Of a stretch of DNA of 64,000 nt, positions 18,088 to 28,249 are shown piece after piece. The stretch's first letter is position 1. The number at the start of each line of letters is the position of its first letter. The position numbers and the translations under genes were made by a program. Origin of the DNA: an uncultured Burkholderiales bacterium (GTDB taxonomy: Bacteria > Pseudomonadota > Gammaproteobacteria > Burkholderiales > Burkholderiaceae_C); assembly GCA_945952065.1 (NCBI GenBank), contig CAMFGY010000020.1, positions 1 through 64,000 on the forward strand, in the 5' to 3' direction. Below the pieces are notes generated by a model. That model was not told the origin of the DNA. It saw nothing but the letters and a program-made list of their open reading frames with translations, and made no database searches.

Positions 18088-19383
18088 TCAGGCGTAGACC
18101 TCGGCCTCAGGGTCAGTGGCTTCCAACTCATAGCTGGCTGCCAACATGGCCAGTCGGGCAATCACGCCATACATGTAAAAGCGGTTCGGGCCGCTGGCGC
18201 CGGGCTTCTCCCCCGGACGCGGCAGCTGCGAGGCTTGCGAGAAGGCCAGCGGCACAAAGCTGGAGCCGGGTGAGTTGAGATTCTCATCGGCACCGCGATC
18301 GGCATGCACCCGGTAAAAGCCGCCCACCACATAGCGATCCATCATGTAGACCACTGGCTCGGCCACGGCCTCGTTGACGCGCTCATGCGTGACCACGCCC
18401 TCTTGCACGATCAGCTGATGCACGGCTTGGCCGTCTTTGATGACGCTCATCTTGTTGCGCAGGCGTCGGCTGGGGTCGGCCAGCTCCTTGGCATCGCGCA
18501 CCGTGCAAATGCCCATGCCGTAGGTGCCGGCGTCTGGCTTGACGACGACAAAAGGCTTTTCCTGAATGCCGTATTCCTTGTACTTTTTGCGCGTCTTGCT
18601 CAAGACCAGATCGACCTGCGCTTGCAAGGCCTCCAGACCCTGCCCCTCATGGAAGTCCACGCCACTGACCGGCACGGTCAAGGGGTGGATCAGCCAGGGG
18701 TCCATGCCCAGCAGCTTGGAGAACTTCTTGGCCACGTCTTCATAGGCCTTGAAGTGCTGGCTCTTGCGCCGCACCGTCCAGCCCGCGTGCAAGGGCGGCA
18801 AGAGGTATTGCTCATGCAAATGTTCCAGCACCCGTGGCACGCCGGCCGAGAGGTCGTTGTTCAGCAAGATGGTGCAGGGATCAAAGTCCTTCAATCCCAG
18901 GCGCCCCCGGTTGCGCAGCAGCGGCTCCACCGTCAGCGTGCTGCCATCGGCCAGCGTCAGCTCGGTCGCCTCGGTGAGCTCGGGGTCCAGCGAACCCAGG
19001 CGCACATTCAGACCCGCCTGGGTGAAGATCCGCTTGAGCGTGGCCACATTGCCCAGATAAAACGTGTTGCGCGTATGGTTCTCGGGGATCAGCAGCAGGT
19101 TTTTGGCCTCGGGGCAGATTTTTTCAATGGCGGCCATGGCAGCCTGCACCGACAGCGGCAGCATCTCCTGCGTCAGATTGTTGAAACCACCCGGGAATAG
19201 ATTGGTGTCCACGGGCGCCAGCTTGAAGCCGGCATTGCGCAGATCGACGGAGCTGTAAAAAGGCGGCGTGTGCTCCATCCACTCCAAGCGGAACCAACGC
19301 TCGATGGCCGGCATGGATTCCAGCACCCGCTGCTCGAGTTCATTGATCGGGCCCGTCAGGGCAGTGATGAGGTGGGGGACCAT
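18088..19383 (-). CDS. gshA: Glutamate-cysteine ligase (proteobacterial GshA, ~430 aa type)
   Basis: 431 aa. It makes gamma-glutamylcysteine, the first step to glutathione. The sequence is the short form of gshA used by Betaproteobacteria and Leptospirillum, not the E. coli form: NLFPGGFNNL, IPENHTRNTFYLGN, LLRNRGRLGL, ILLNNDLSAGVP, VKPDAGTYGMGI and the C-terminal MDRYVVGGFYRVH with RFYMYGVIARLAMLAASYELE. In many Burkholderiales gshA sits beside glnK-amtB, as here (amtB is 671 bases away with one small gene between), and close to gshB, from which it is here separated by ~10 kb. Confidence 0.95.
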   Translation of the reverse strand: MVPHLITALTGPINELEQRVLESMPAIERWFRLEWMEHTPPFYSSVDLRNAGFKLAPVDTNLFPGGFNNLTQEMLPLSVQAAMAAIEKICPEAKNLLLIPENHTRNTFYLGNVATLKRIFTQAGLNVRLGSLDPELTEATELTLADGSTLTVEPLLRNRGRLGLKDFDPCTILLNNDLSAGVPRVLEHLHEQYLLPPLHAGWTVRRKSQHFKAYEDVAKKFSKLLGMDPWLIHPLTVPVSGVDFHEGQGLEALQAQVDLVLSKTRKKYKEYGIQEKPFVVVKPDAGTYGMGICTVRDAKELADPSRRLRNKMSVIKDGQAVHQLIVQEGVVTHERVNEAVAEPVVYMMDRYVVGGFYRVHADRGADENLNSPGSSFVPLAFSQASQLPRPGEKPGASGPNRFYMYGVIARLAMLAASYELEATDPEAEVYA

Positions 19384-19528
19384 GGTGGAGCGCTCGAAGC
19401 TGGGTTGAGATCATTCTAGAGACCTGCGCATATGGGGCCCGATCTTCAAATCCCAAGACAAATTGCCGAAAAGGCCTGAACAAACAAAGCTATGCTGAAG
19501 CACAGTGCCGCGCACGCACGGGGACGCT

Positions 19529-19930
19529 ATGAAAGCCAAGATTCTGGTGGTGGAAGATCACGCCGACATCCGGCGCCTGATTCGCTGGGCGCTGGAGGAC
19601 ACCGGCCACAGCCTGTTTGAGGCGCCGAACGGGACATTGGGCCTGGAGTTGGCGCGCACCGTGCAGCCGGATTTGGTCTATCTCGACCTGATGATGCCTG
19701 GCGGCATCGACGGCATTGAGGTCTGCGCCCAAATCCGCAAAGACCCCAGCTTGGCCCACACCCTGGTGGTGATGCTGACCGCCGACGCGGCCCAGCAAAC
19801 CAAGGCCAAATCCCTGGCCGCAGGCGCCAATTTCTTTCTGCCCAAGCCCTTCAGCCCGGCCAAGTTGCTGGAATTGACCGAGGTGCTGCTGAAGGCGCGC
19901 GAAAGCAAGGCCAAGCCCACCAGCTCTTGA
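19529..19930 (+). CDS. Single-domain response regulator (CheY-like)
   Basis: 133 aa from ATG 19529; a GTG at 19505 would add eight residues. The whole protein is a receiver domain: acidic pair ED (VVEDHAD), phospho-acceptor Asp in LVYLDLMMPGG, Thr in VVMLTAD, Lys in FLPKPFSP. No output domain is present, so it acts by protein contact. It lies between gshA and amtB, pointing toward amtB's 3' end. No histidine kinase is in the window. Confidence 0.88.
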   Translation: MKAKILVVEDHADIRRLIRWALEDTGHSLFEAPNGTLGLELARTVQPDLVYLDLMMPGGIDGIEVCAQIRKDPSLAHTLVVMLTADAAQQTKAKSLAAGANFFLPKPFSPAKLLELTEVLLKARESKAKPTSS

Positions 19931-19969
19931 GCGCGCCGCGCAGCGGGCTGACGCCGGGCTCAGGCCATC

Positions 19970-19999
19970 AAAACGAAAAGGGCTGCTCTGGAGCAGCCC
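19970..19999 (-). terminator. Terminator of the amtB operon
   Basis: On the minus strand an 8-bp perfect stem (GGGCTGCT / AGCAGCCC, 4-base loop) is followed by TTTTCGTTTT. It lies 54 bases after the amtB stop. The plus-strand side lacks a T-tract. Confidence 0.75.
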
Positions 20000-20053
20000 G
20001 GGGTGTTTGCAAAGCAGAGGCCTGGCGCGGCCTCTGCTGGCTATTGCACCGAC

Positions 20054-21592
20054 TTATTTGTGATAGGCCGTCTCGCCGTGCGAGCTGATGTCCAGGCCTT
20101 CGCGCTCCTCTTCTTCGCTGACGCGCAGGCCGATCACCAAGTCCACCACCTTGTAGGCAATCACCGAAACCACGGTCGACCAGATCACGGTCACACCGAC
20201 GGCCTTGGCCTGGGTCCAGACCTGCGCGGCGATGGAGTAGGCATCGGGCGTGATCATCGAGGCCGTGACCCAGTCACCCACGGCGCTGGGGCCACCCAGG
20301 GCGGGTGAGTTGAACACGCCGGTCAGCAAGGCACCGACAATGCCGCCCACGCCGTGCACACCGAAGACATCCAGCGAGTCATCCACGCCCAGCAACTTCT
20401 TCAAGCCGGTCACGCCCCACAGGCAAGCAAAGCCCGCGATCAAACCAATCACCAGAGCCCCACCGACGCCGACATTGCCGGCCGCCGGGGTGATGGCCAC
20501 CAGACCCGCCACAGCACCCGAGGCCGCACCCAGCATCGAGGCCTTGCCTTTGTGCAAGGCTTCACCCATGGACCACGCCAAGACCGCAGCGGCCGCCGCG
20601 ACAAAGGTGTTGATGAAGGCCAGTGCAGCAAAACCATTGGCTTCCAAAGCAGAGCCGGCGTTGAAACCAAACCAACCCACCCACAGCAGCGAGGCGCCCA
20701 CCATGGTCAGAGTCAGGCTGTGCGGGGTGAAGGCTTCCTTGCCGTAACCGACGCGCTTGCCCACCATATAGGCACCGACCAAACCGGCCACAGCGGCATT
20801 GATGTGCACCACGGTGCCGCCGGCGAAGTCCAGCGCGCCCCATTGCCAGATCAGACCGGCCTTGCTGTTCATCTCATCCACCACCCCAGCGGCGCTGTAA
20901 GCATCGGGGCCCATCCAGAACCAGACCATGTGCGCGATGGGCAAATAGCTGAACGTGAACCACAGCGCCAGGAACAAGAGCACAGCCGAGAACTTGATGC
21001 GCTCGGCAAAGGCGCCGACGATCAGGCAAGCGGTGATGCCCGCAAACGTGGCCTGGAAGGCGGCGAACACGATCTCCGGAATCACCACACCCTTGCTGAA
21101 GGTGGCCGCATTGGCGAAGGTGCCGGCGACGTTGTCCCAGATGCCCTTCATCATCAAGCGATCGGTGCCGCCGATATAGGCATTGCCCTCGGTGAAGGCG
21201 AAGCTGTAGCCGTACAGCACCCACAGCACCACAATCATCGAGAAGGCCACCATCACCTGCATCAGCACCGACAGCATGTTCTTGCTGCGCACCAAGCCGC
21301 CGTAGAACAAGGCAAGACCTGGCACCGTCATCATGATGACCAACAGCGTGGACAGCATCATCCAGGTGGTGTCGCCCTTGTTGGGCACCGGGGCGGGCGC
21401 GGCAGCGGCCGAGGCCGCTTCAGCCGCAGGCGCGGCCACGGCTGCAGAGGCGGCGGCCTCAGGGGCAGGGGTGGCGGCGGCGATCACGGCCGAGGCCGCG
21501 GCCAGCGGCGCGGAGGCGGCCTCCGATTGCGCCCAAACGCTCGGCGCGAGCACCGCAGCGGCCAAGGCCAGACAAGCAAACAGTTTTTTCAT
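20054..21592 (-). CDS. amtB: Ammonium transporter AmtB
   Basis: 512 aa. A signal peptide (1-21, ...LAPSVWAQ) is followed by an unusual ~50-residue Ala/Pro-rich stretch (~22-72). The Amt core of 11 helices then starts at DTTWMMLSTLLVIMMTVPGLALFYGGLVRSKN. Core motifs include DFAGGTVVHINAAVAGLVGAY with the pore His and GVHGVGGIVGALLTG near the end with the second pore His. It carries ammonium across the inner membrane and is blocked by GlnK. glnK lies 35 bases upstream in the same transcript. Confidence 0.96.
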   Translation of the reverse strand: MKKLFACLALAAAVLAPSVWAQSEAASAPLAAASAVIAAATPAPEAAASAAVAAPAAEAASAAAAPAPVPNKGDTTWMMLSTLLVIMMTVPGLALFYGGLVRSKNMLSVLMQVMVAFSMIVVLWVLYGYSFAFTEGNAYIGGTDRLMMKGIWDNVAGTFANAATFSKGVVIPEIVFAAFQATFAGITACLIVGAFAERIKFSAVLLFLALWFTFSYLPIAHMVWFWMGPDAYSAAGVVDEMNSKAGLIWQWGALDFAGGTVVHINAAVAGLVGAYMVGKRVGYGKEAFTPHSLTLTMVGASLLWVGWFGFNAGSALEANGFAALAFINTFVAAAAAVLAWSMGEALHKGKASMLGAASGAVAGLVAITPAAGNVGVGGALVIGLIAGFACLWGVTGLKKLLGVDDSLDVFGVHGVGGIVGALLTGVFNSPALGGPSAVGDWVTASMITPDAYSIAAQVWTQAKAVGVTVIWSTVVSVIAYKVVDLVIGLRVSEEEEREGLDISSHGETAYHK

Positions 21593-21627
21593 TCTGCAAT
21601 CTCCAAAAATCTGCGGAGCAGCCGGGC

Positions 21628-21996
<369 letters not shown>

Positions 21997-22758
21997 TTAG
22001 AAGGTCTTTTTGACTGACACCACGATGCCGTCTTTGCCCAGGTTCTTCATGCTTGGGCCACCCATATAGGCCTTGGTGTCGGTGCCGACGAGGGCTGCGC
22101 CAAAGGTGAAACCGGCGAAGTCTTTGTTCAGCGTCACCGAGTAATCGGTATAGCTGCCGTCGTTGTAGTTCTTGACCTTTTGGTAGCCCACATGCGGCAC
22201 CAGGGTGAAGCCGCCACCGACGTCGAAGCTCGCGGACACGTCCAGATAGCCGCTGCCCTTGCTGTCGGCGGTGCCGAACAGATTGGTCACGCTGTGCGAG
22301 TACTTCACGGTCATGGGCCCAAAGCTCAGGGCGCCATAGATTTCGGTGGTGTTGGCGCTGGGGTTCAGGTCATTGCTGGGGTAGATGTAGGTCAGCGCCC
22401 CCACATCCAGCGTCAGGCCAGAGGCGATTTCGGTCTTGTAGCCGCCATAGACATCGATTTCCACCGAAGCGCCGCCGTTGTAGGGCGCGTCCTTGATCCA
22501 TTTGATGGTCGAGGCCCAGGTGCCGAGGTAGAAGCCGCTCTCAAAAGCATAGTCGGCGCCGCCTTGCAGGGCCGGGTCCAGCCGCGACTGCGAGATGCCG
22601 CGATAGCGGTACTCGTTGACCAAGCCAATGTTGAAGGACAGCGGGCTGGCGGCGGGCGCAGCAGCGGCGGCTTCTTCGGCATGGGCCGTTTGCACGGGCA
22701 GGGCCATCAGGGCGAGCAGGGCCAAAGGGGCAACACTGGCAACAAGAGTCGACTTCAT
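21997..22758 (-). CDS. TorF-family putative porin
   Basis: 253 aa from ATG 22758 (MKSTLVASVAPLALLALMALPVQTAHA), preceded by AGGAAA. The signal peptide is ~27 residues. The mature part opens LSFNIGLVNEYRYRGISQSRLDPALQGGADY, the hallmark of the TorF-type outer-membrane proteins, and ends with Phe (VSVKKTF), as barrels do. This gene commonly precedes glnK-amtB in Burkholderiales, probably to let ammonium or small nitrogen compounds cross the outer membrane; that role is inferred from linkage. The sigma-54-like promoter lies ~65-85 bases upstream of its start. Confidence 0.9.
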   Translation of the reverse strand: MKSTLVASVAPLALLALMALPVQTAHAEEAAAAAPAASPLSFNIGLVNEYRYRGISQSRLDPALQGGADYAFESGFYLGTWASTIKWIKDAPYNGGASVEIDVYGGYKTEIASGLTLDVGALTYIYPSNDLNPSANTTEIYGALSFGPMTVKYSHSVTNLFGTADSKGSGYLDVSASFDVGGGFTLVPHVGYQKVKNYNDGSYTDYSVTLNKDFAGFTFGAALVGTDTKAYMGGPSMKNLGKDGIVVSVKKTF

Positions 22759-22824
22759 CACGCGTTTCCTATCAAAGGGGTAGAGAGGAGGAAAAGGAAA
22801 ACCCAAGAGACTTGGCTGAACCTT

Positions 22825-22841
22825 CGCAGCTTTCGTGCCAA
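22825..22841 (-). promoter_or_regulatory. Sigma-54 (-24/-12) promoter of porin-glnK-amtB
   Basis: The minus strand reads TTGGCACGAAAGCTGCG: the -24 element TTGGCACG and the -12 element CTGC with exactly ten bases between the invariant GG and GC. Transcription would start near 22814, giving a ~55-base leader. RpoN/NtrC control is the known rule for glnK-amtB, so this is nitrogen-starvation control of the three-gene unit. Confidence 0.82.
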
Positions 22842-22912
22842 GTCGAAAAGCCACGCTTTGGGGCCAAGACCGCCAGCCCTGACCCGGTTTGGGGGGCCTG
22901 CGGCGCAAAAGC

Positions 22913-22927
22913 GCACCAAACTGGGCC
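22913..22927. promoter_or_regulatory. Possible NtrC enhancer site
   Basis: GCACC-N5-GGGCC, two mismatches from the GCACC-N5-GGTGC core of NtrC sites. It lies about 75 bases upstream of the -24 element. Two more GCACC half-sites follow within 65 bases. The match is imperfect. Confidence 0.35.
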
Positions 22928-23067
22928 GGTTCGGACCCGCCCCAGTCGACAAGAACGCACCGTTTTCGGGCGCGCACCGCAAGTGGCTGCACAAGCGCAC
23001 AATTCGGGGCATGGAGCGGGCGCTATGCTGCGGCGCCCCGGGAGCGATTCAAAAGAGCCACAACACC

Positions 23068-24576
23068 ATGTCACTGGCCATTGTTCACAGCCGCGCCCTG
23101 GACGGGCTGGCCGCCGCGCCGGTCAGCGTTGAGGTCCATCTGGCCAACGGCCTGCCCTCTTTCACCCTGGTGGGCCTGGCCGACACCGAGGTCAAAGAGT
23201 CGCGCGAGCGGGTGCGGGCGGCGCTGCAAAACAGCGGCCTGAGCTTTCCGCACAACAAGCGCATCACCGTCAACCTCGCCCCAGCCGAACTGCCCAAGGA
23301 AGGCGGGCGTTTTGATTTGCCGATTGCGCTGGGCCTTCTGGCCGCCAGCGGTCAGATCGATGTCAGCCGCCTGGACGCGTTTGAATGCGCGGGCGAGTTA
23401 TCGCTGGGCGGCGAGCTGCGCCCCATCCGCGCCGCCTTGGCCATGAGCTTGGCGCTGCGACGCGAGCAATCAGCGCGCGAACTGATCTTGCCGCAGGCCA
23501 GCGCGGCCGAAGCGGCCTTGGTGGAAGGGGTGAAGGTGCTGAGCGCGGCGCATCTGCTCGATCTGGTGGCAACGCTGGCGCCCGGCAGCGAGCAGGCTTT
23601 GAGCCCGGCCCAAGCTCTGCCCCGCGCCGAAACGCCCTACCCGGTCGATTTACGCGATGTGAAGGGTCAAGCCGGCGCCAAACGCGTGCTGGAGATCGCC
23701 GCGGTGGGCGCCCACAGCCTGATGCTGGTGGGGCCGCCGGGCACCGGCAAGTCCATGTTGGCGCAACGCCTGGGCAGCTTGCTGCCACCCTTGACCGAAG
23801 AAGAAGCCTTGGAGTCCGCCGCCCTGCTGAGCCTGGCCGGGCAGTTTGAGCCCAGCCGCTGGGCGCAGCGCGTCACCCGCAGCCCACACCACAGCGCCTC
23901 CGCCGTGGCCCTGGTCGGCGGCGGCTCACCACCCCGGCCGGGCGAAATCTCCCTGGCCTTGCATGGGGTCTTGTTTTTGGACGAATTGCCCGAGTTCAAT
24001 CGCAGCGCGCTGGAAGCCTTGCGCGAGCCGATGGAAACCGGCCGCATCTTGATTTCGCGGGCGGCGCGGCAAGCGGAGTTTCCGGCCGACTTTCAACTGG
24101 TCACGGCCATGAACCCTTGCCCCTGCGGCCATCTGGGCAATCCGCTCAAGGCCTGCATCTGTGCCCCGGGTCAGATTGCTCGCTATCAAAGCCGGCTCAG
24201 CGGCCCGTTTCTGGACCGGCTGGACCTGATGGTCGAAGTGCCGATGCTGGCCCCCAAAGAGCTGGCCAGCCTGCCGGATGGCGAAAGCAGCGCCGTGGTG
24301 GCCCAACGCGTGGCGCGAGCGCGGCAGATTGCGCTGGAACGCCAGGGCTGCTGCAATGCACGGCTGAATGCGCGCCAGCTGGAGCAGCACGCCCAGGCCG
24401 ACAAGGCCGCCAGCGAGTTTTTGCAAAAAGCCGCGGCGCAACTGGGCCTGTCAGCGCGCGGCTACCACCGGCTGCTGCGCGTGGCGCGCAGCATTGCCGA
24501 CTTGGCCTCGGCGGGCCCGATTCAACTGCCGCACATGGCCGAAGCGATTCAGCTGCGGCGCGGCCTGATGCACTGA
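23068..24576 (+). CDS. comM: Mg-chelatase-like AAA ATPase ComM (YifB)
   Basis: 502 aa from ATG 23068 (MSLAIVHSRALDGLAAAPVSVEVHLANGLPSF). The N-terminal ChlI domain (~20-140) is followed by the ATPase core: Walker A GPPGTGKSM, Walker B FLDELPEF, then AMNPCPCG and the CICAPGQIARYQSRLSGPFLDRLD box, and a C-terminal domain (YHRLLRVARSIADL). ComM is a hexameric helicase that promotes branch migration during natural transformation; homologues occur also in strains not known to be competent. It is divergent from the porin operon (309-base gap holding the sigma-54 promoter). Confidence 0.95.
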   Translation: MSLAIVHSRALDGLAAAPVSVEVHLANGLPSFTLVGLADTEVKESRERVRAALQNSGLSFPHNKRITVNLAPAELPKEGGRFDLPIALGLLAASGQIDVSRLDAFECAGELSLGGELRPIRAALAMSLALRREQSARELILPQASAAEAALVEGVKVLSAAHLLDLVATLAPGSEQALSPAQALPRAETPYPVDLRDVKGQAGAKRVLEIAAVGAHSLMLVGPPGTGKSMLAQRLGSLLPPLTEEEALESAALLSLAGQFEPSRWAQRVTRSPHHSASAVALVGGGSPPRPGEISLALHGVLFLDELPEFNRSALEALREPMETGRILISRAARQAEFPADFQLVTAMNPCPCGHLGNPLKACICAPGQIARYQSRLSGPFLDRLDLMVEVPMLAPKELASLPDGESSAVVAQRVARARQIALERQGCCNARLNARQLEQHAQADKAASEFLQKAAAQLGLSARGYHRLLRVARSIADLASAGPIQLPHMAEAIQLRRGLMH

Positions 24577-24595
24577 GGCCGCGCGCAGCGCCGCC

Positions 24596-25351
24596 TCAGT
24601 AGCGTTCCAACACGCCGTCGCGCTCGCGCACCACCATATCGACCCGCAAATCGGGCTGATGCTCATACTCGAAGCTGCGGGTGCGGCCATCGGGATAGCT
24701 GATGCGCACCACCCAGACCTGCCGGGTGTTGCGATTCTTCTCAATCGCATTGCCCGCGAAGCCGCCTGCGGCTGCGCCGGCCACCGTGGCCAGGGTCTTG
24801 CCGTTGCCGCCGCCGATCTGGTTGCCCAAGAGGCCGCCCAGCACCGCGCCGCCCACCGCGCCAAGGCCGCTGCCCTTGCCTTCACGCTGCTCGCTGCGCA
24901 CCTGCACCACCGTCGCACATTCGGCGCAGAGCTTGGGCGTCGCTGGCTCGGCAGGCTTTGAATGCGGCGCCTCGGTGACATCCGGGTCCGCCTTGGCCAC
25001 CGTGCTGTGGGGGTCCTGGGGCAGTTGCGCAGGCGAGGAGCTGCTGGGCTTGGGCGCTGTGGCGCTCGGCTTGGGCGCCGGCTTGCTCGGCGCCTTGGCC
25101 GTCTGTTGTTGCTGTTGCTGCTGCGGCGTGGCGACGCTGGCCGCCTGAGGCGGGACGGCGGCCGATGCCGGCGCGTCCACGACCGCAGGCGTCGCAGCGA
25201 CCATGGCGGCCGAGGCTGCGGGTGCCGAGGCCGGCAGGGCCGCGCCTTGCGCGGCGAGGGCCGGCGCTTGGCTGCTGCGACCGGCCTGATAGGCCAAGCC
25301 GGCAAGCGCAATCGCGGCGACTGCGCCGATGGCGATTTGTGCGGGCTTCAT
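24596..25351 (-). CDS. Glycine-zipper 2TM domain lipoprotein-like/envelope protein
   Basis: 251 aa from ATG 25351 (MKPAQIAIGAVAAIALAGLAYQAGRSSQ), which gives an N-terminal signal anchor. Residues ~35-120 are Ala/Pro/Gln-rich with a run of glutamines. The core at ~165-215 is a glycine zipper (GLGAVGGAVLGGLLGNQIGGG... AAAGGFAGNAIEK), followed by a beta-rich tail (VWVVRISYPDGRTRSFEYEHQPDLRVDMVVRERDGVLERY) of the SlyB/YMGG-like family. Such proteins sit in the envelope and respond to stress. It is convergent with comM (19-base gap). Confidence 0.82.
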   Translation of the reverse strand: MKPAQIAIGAVAAIALAGLAYQAGRSSQAPALAAQGAALPASAPAASAAMVAATPAVVDAPASAAVPPQAASVATPQQQQQQQTAKAPSKPAPKPSATAPKPSSSSPAQLPQDPHSTVAKADPDVTEAPHSKPAEPATPKLCAECATVVQVRSEQREGKGSGLGAVGGAVLGGLLGNQIGGGNGKTLATVAGAAAGGFAGNAIEKNRNTRQVWVVRISYPDGRTRSFEYEHQPDLRVDMVVRERDGVLERY

Positions 25352-25448
25352 CTGTAGTACTCCTTTGACATGATCGATGCTCGACCAACGCCCAACCCTA
25401 GCACGCCGTGCACCGTCGGGCCGCACCAAGCCCGACTCTTACTTCGGC

Positions 25449-28196
25449 TTACAAAAGCGGCGCCAGCGCGCGCTCGGCGGCCTCTTTGTTCAAACGCATG
25501 CGCTCGGCCCAATCGGCCACTTGGTCTTCGCCGATGCGGCCGACGTTGAAATAGGCCGCCTCGGGATGCGCAAAATAGAAACCCGAGACGCTGGCGGCCG
25601 GGGTCATGGCCATGCTGTCGGTCAGGCCCATGCCCACCTCCTCGGGGTTCAGGGCCTTGAAGAGTTCGCGTTTGACAAGGTGGTCCGGGCAGGCGGGGTA
25701 GCCGGGGGCCGGGCGGATGCCGCGGTACTTTTCGGCAATCAAGTCCTCGCTGCTCAAGGCTTCATCGGGGGCATAACCCCAGAATTCCGTGCGCACGCGC
25801 TGATGCAGGCGCTCGGCAAAGGCCTCGGCCAAACGATCGGCCAGGGCCTTGAACATGATGGCGGAGTAGTCGTCCAAGTCGGCCAGGAACTGGGCTTCCT
25901 TCTTTTCGACACCCAGACCCGCCGTGACGGCAAACAGGCCGATGTAGTCGGGCACCGCGCCCTTGGGCGCAATGAAGTCCGAGAGGCAGCGGTTGGGTCG
26001 CTTGACGCCGTCCACAACCGGACGCTCGGACTGCATGCGCAGGCCATGCCAAGTCATCAAGACCTCGCTGCGGCTCTCGTCGGTGTAGATCTCGATATCG
26101 TCTTCATTCACCTGCGCGGCCGGGTAGAGACCAAACACCCCGCTGGCCGTCAACCAACGGCCCGCGATGAGCCGCTGCAACATGCGCTTGCCATCGCTGT
26201 ACACGCGCTGCGCCTCGCTGCCCACCACCTCGTCTTTCAAAATCGCCGGGAAGGGGCCCGCCAGATCCCAGGTCTGGAAGAACGGACCCCAGTCGATGCT
26301 CTCGGCCAACTCGGACAGGTCGTAATTGCGGATCACGCGTCGGCCGATGAACTGCGGCACCGGCGGCTGATAGGCCGCCCAGTCGATGCGGTGCTTGTTG
26401 GCGCGGGCCGCCGCCAAGCTGACCATGGGCGTTTGCTTTTTGTTGGCATGCAAATGGCGAACCTGCTCGTAATCGCTGCGCAGTTCGGCAATGAATTTGG
26501 CGGCGCGGTCGTCCGAGAGCAAATCGCTGCAGACCCCGACACTGCGCGAGGCATCCGGCACATAGACCACCGGACCTTCGTAGTGCGGCGAAATTTTGAC
26601 CGCGGTGTGCACCCGGCTGCAAGTGGCGCCGCCGATCAAGAGCGGCGTGCCGCGCGAGCGGAAATGCTCGTCGCGCTGCATCTCGGCCGCCACATGCTGC
26701 ATTTCTTCCAGGCTGGGGGTGATCAGGCCCGAGAGGCCAATGATGTCGGCGCCCTCTTCTTTGGCCTTGGCCAAGATGTCTTGGCAGGGCACCATCACGC
26801 CCATATTCACCACTTCGAAGTTGTTGCACTGCAAGACCACGGTGACGATGTTCTTGCCGATGTCGTGCACATCGCCTTTGACGGTGGCGATGACGATCTT
26901 GCCCTTGGGCTTGGCCTCGCCTCCCGCGTCGATCAGGGCCTGCTTCTCGGCCTCGATATAGGGCAGCAAATGCGCCACGGCCGACTTCATCACCCGCGCC
27001 GACTTCACCACCTGCGGCAAAAACATCTTGCCCGCGCCAAACAAATCGCCGACCACATTCATGCCCGCCATCAGCGGGCCTTCGATCACATGCAAGGGGC
27101 GGCCGCCCTTGGCCTTGATGGCTTGCCAGGCTTCTTCGGTATCGGCGGTGATGAACTCGGTGATGCCGTGCACCAGCGAATGGCTGAGGCGCTCGTTCAC
27201 ATCGCCGGCGCGCCAGGCCAGGCGGGCCGTGTCGTCAATGGCCATGCCCTTGGCGCGCTCGGCCACCTCGATCAGGCGTTCGCCGGAATCGGGCCGACGG
27301 TTCAGCACAACGTCTTCGACGCGCTCCCGCAGTTCCGCGTCCAAATCGTCGTACACGCCCACCATGCCGGCGTTGACGATGCCCATGTCCATGCCCGCCT
27401 GAATCGCGTGGTACAGAAAGACCGTGTGAATGGCCTCGCGCACCGGGTCATTGCCCCGGAAGCTGAACGACACATTCGACACGCCGCCGCTGACCTTGGC
27501 GCCCGGCAGGTTTTGCTTGATCCAGCGCGTGGCTTCGATGAAGTCCACCGCATAGTTGTTGTGCTCTTCGATGCCGGTGGCAATGGCGAAGATGTTCGGG
27601 TCGAAGATGATGTCCTCGGCCGGGAAGCCCACTTCGTTCACCAGGATCTTGTAGGCGCGCTCGCAGATTTCGATCTTGCGGGCAAAGGTGTCAGCCTGGC
27701 CCTGCTCATCAAAAGCCATCACCACGGCCGCCGCGCCATAGCGGCGCACCAGCTTGGCCTGGCGGCGGAACTCGGCCTCGCCTTCTTTCAAAGAGATGGA
27801 ATTGACGATGCCCTTGCCTTGGATGCACTTGAGGCCCGCTTCGATGACCGACCACTTGGAACTGTCGATCATGATAGGCACGCGGGCGATCTCGGGCTCG
27901 CCAGCGATCAGGTTCAAAAAGCGCACCATCGCGGCCTGGCTGTCCAGCATGGCCTCGTCCATATTGATGTCGATAACCTGGGCGCCGTTTTCCACCTGCT
28001 GGCGTGCCACCGCCAGCGCGTCCTCGAACTGCCCGTTCAGAATCAAGCGGGCAAAGGCTTTGGAGCCGGTGACGTTGGTGCGCTCGCCGATATTGACGAA
28101 GAGCGTGCCGGCGCCGATCTGCACAGGCTCCAGGCCCGAGAGCTTCATGGCGTCAACCGGGACGTGAGGGATCAGGGCAGGAGATGGAGTGGACAT
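25449..28196 (-). CDS. metH: Methionine synthase, C-terminal part (folate, cobalamin and activation domains)
   Basis: 915 aa. This is the larger half of a split cobalamin-dependent MetH. Order: methyltetrahydrofolate-binding domain (~20-310: [36 protein letters not shown]), helical cap, cobalamin-binding domain with the B12-ligating His in [10 protein letters not shown] (~435), then the SAM-dependent reactivation domain (~575-910, with [19 protein letters not shown]). The homocysteine domain is in the gene at 29674. Upstream lie an SAH riboswitch and a good -10 box, so this half has its own regulated transcript. Confidence 0.97.
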   Translation of the reverse strand: MSTPSPALIPHVPVDAMKLSGLEPVQIGAGTLFVNIGERTNVTGSKAFARLILNGQFEDALAVARQQVENGAQVIDINMDEAMLDSQAAMVRFLNLIAGEPEIARVPIMIDSSKWSVIEAGLKCIQGKGIVNSISLKEGEAEFRRQAKLVRRYGAAAVVMAFDEQGQADTFARKIEICERAYKILVNEVGFPAEDIIFDPNIFAIATGIEEHNNYAVDFIEATRWIKQNLPGAKVSGGVSNVSFSFRGNDPVREAIHTVFLYHAIQAGMDMGIVNAGMVGVYDDLDAELRERVEDVVLNRRPDSGERLIEVAERAKGMAIDDTARLAWRAGDVNERLSHSLVHGITEFITADTEEAWQAIKAKGGRPLHVIEGPLMAGMNVVGDLFGAGKMFLPQVVKSARVMKSAVAHLLPYIEAEKQALIDAGGEAKPKGKIVIATVKGDVHDIGKNIVTVVLQCNNFEVVNMGVMVPCQDILAKAKEEGADIIGLSGLITPSLEEMQHVAAEMQRDEHFRSRGTPLLIGGATCSRVHTAVKISPHYEGPVVYVPDASRSVGVCSDLLSDDRAAKFIAELRSDYEQVRHLHANKKQTPMVSLAAARANKHRIDWAAYQPPVPQFIGRRVIRNYDLSELAESIDWGPFFQTWDLAGPFPAILKDEVVGSEAQRVYSDGKRMLQRLIAGRWLTASGVFGLYPAAQVNEDDIEIYTDESRSEVLMTWHGLRMQSERPVVDGVKRPNRCLSDFIAPKGAVPDYIGLFAVTAGLGVEKKEAQFLADLDDYSAIMFKALADRLAEAFAERLHQRVRTEFWGYAPDEALSSEDLIAEKYRGIRPAPGYPACPDHLVKRELFKALNPEEVGMGLTDSMAMTPAASVSGFYFAHPEAAYFNVGRIGEDQVADWAERMRLNKEAAERALAPLL

Positions 28197-28249
28197 GGCG
28201 GCCTCGGGGAGTCTTGGGCCGCGAACTCACCGCGGCCACGAAATCATGG

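Noticed and set aside
22180-23067. N-terminal extension of comM by about 296 residues
   Set aside because: It would run antisense through the porin gene. The ComM family starts at ATG 23068.
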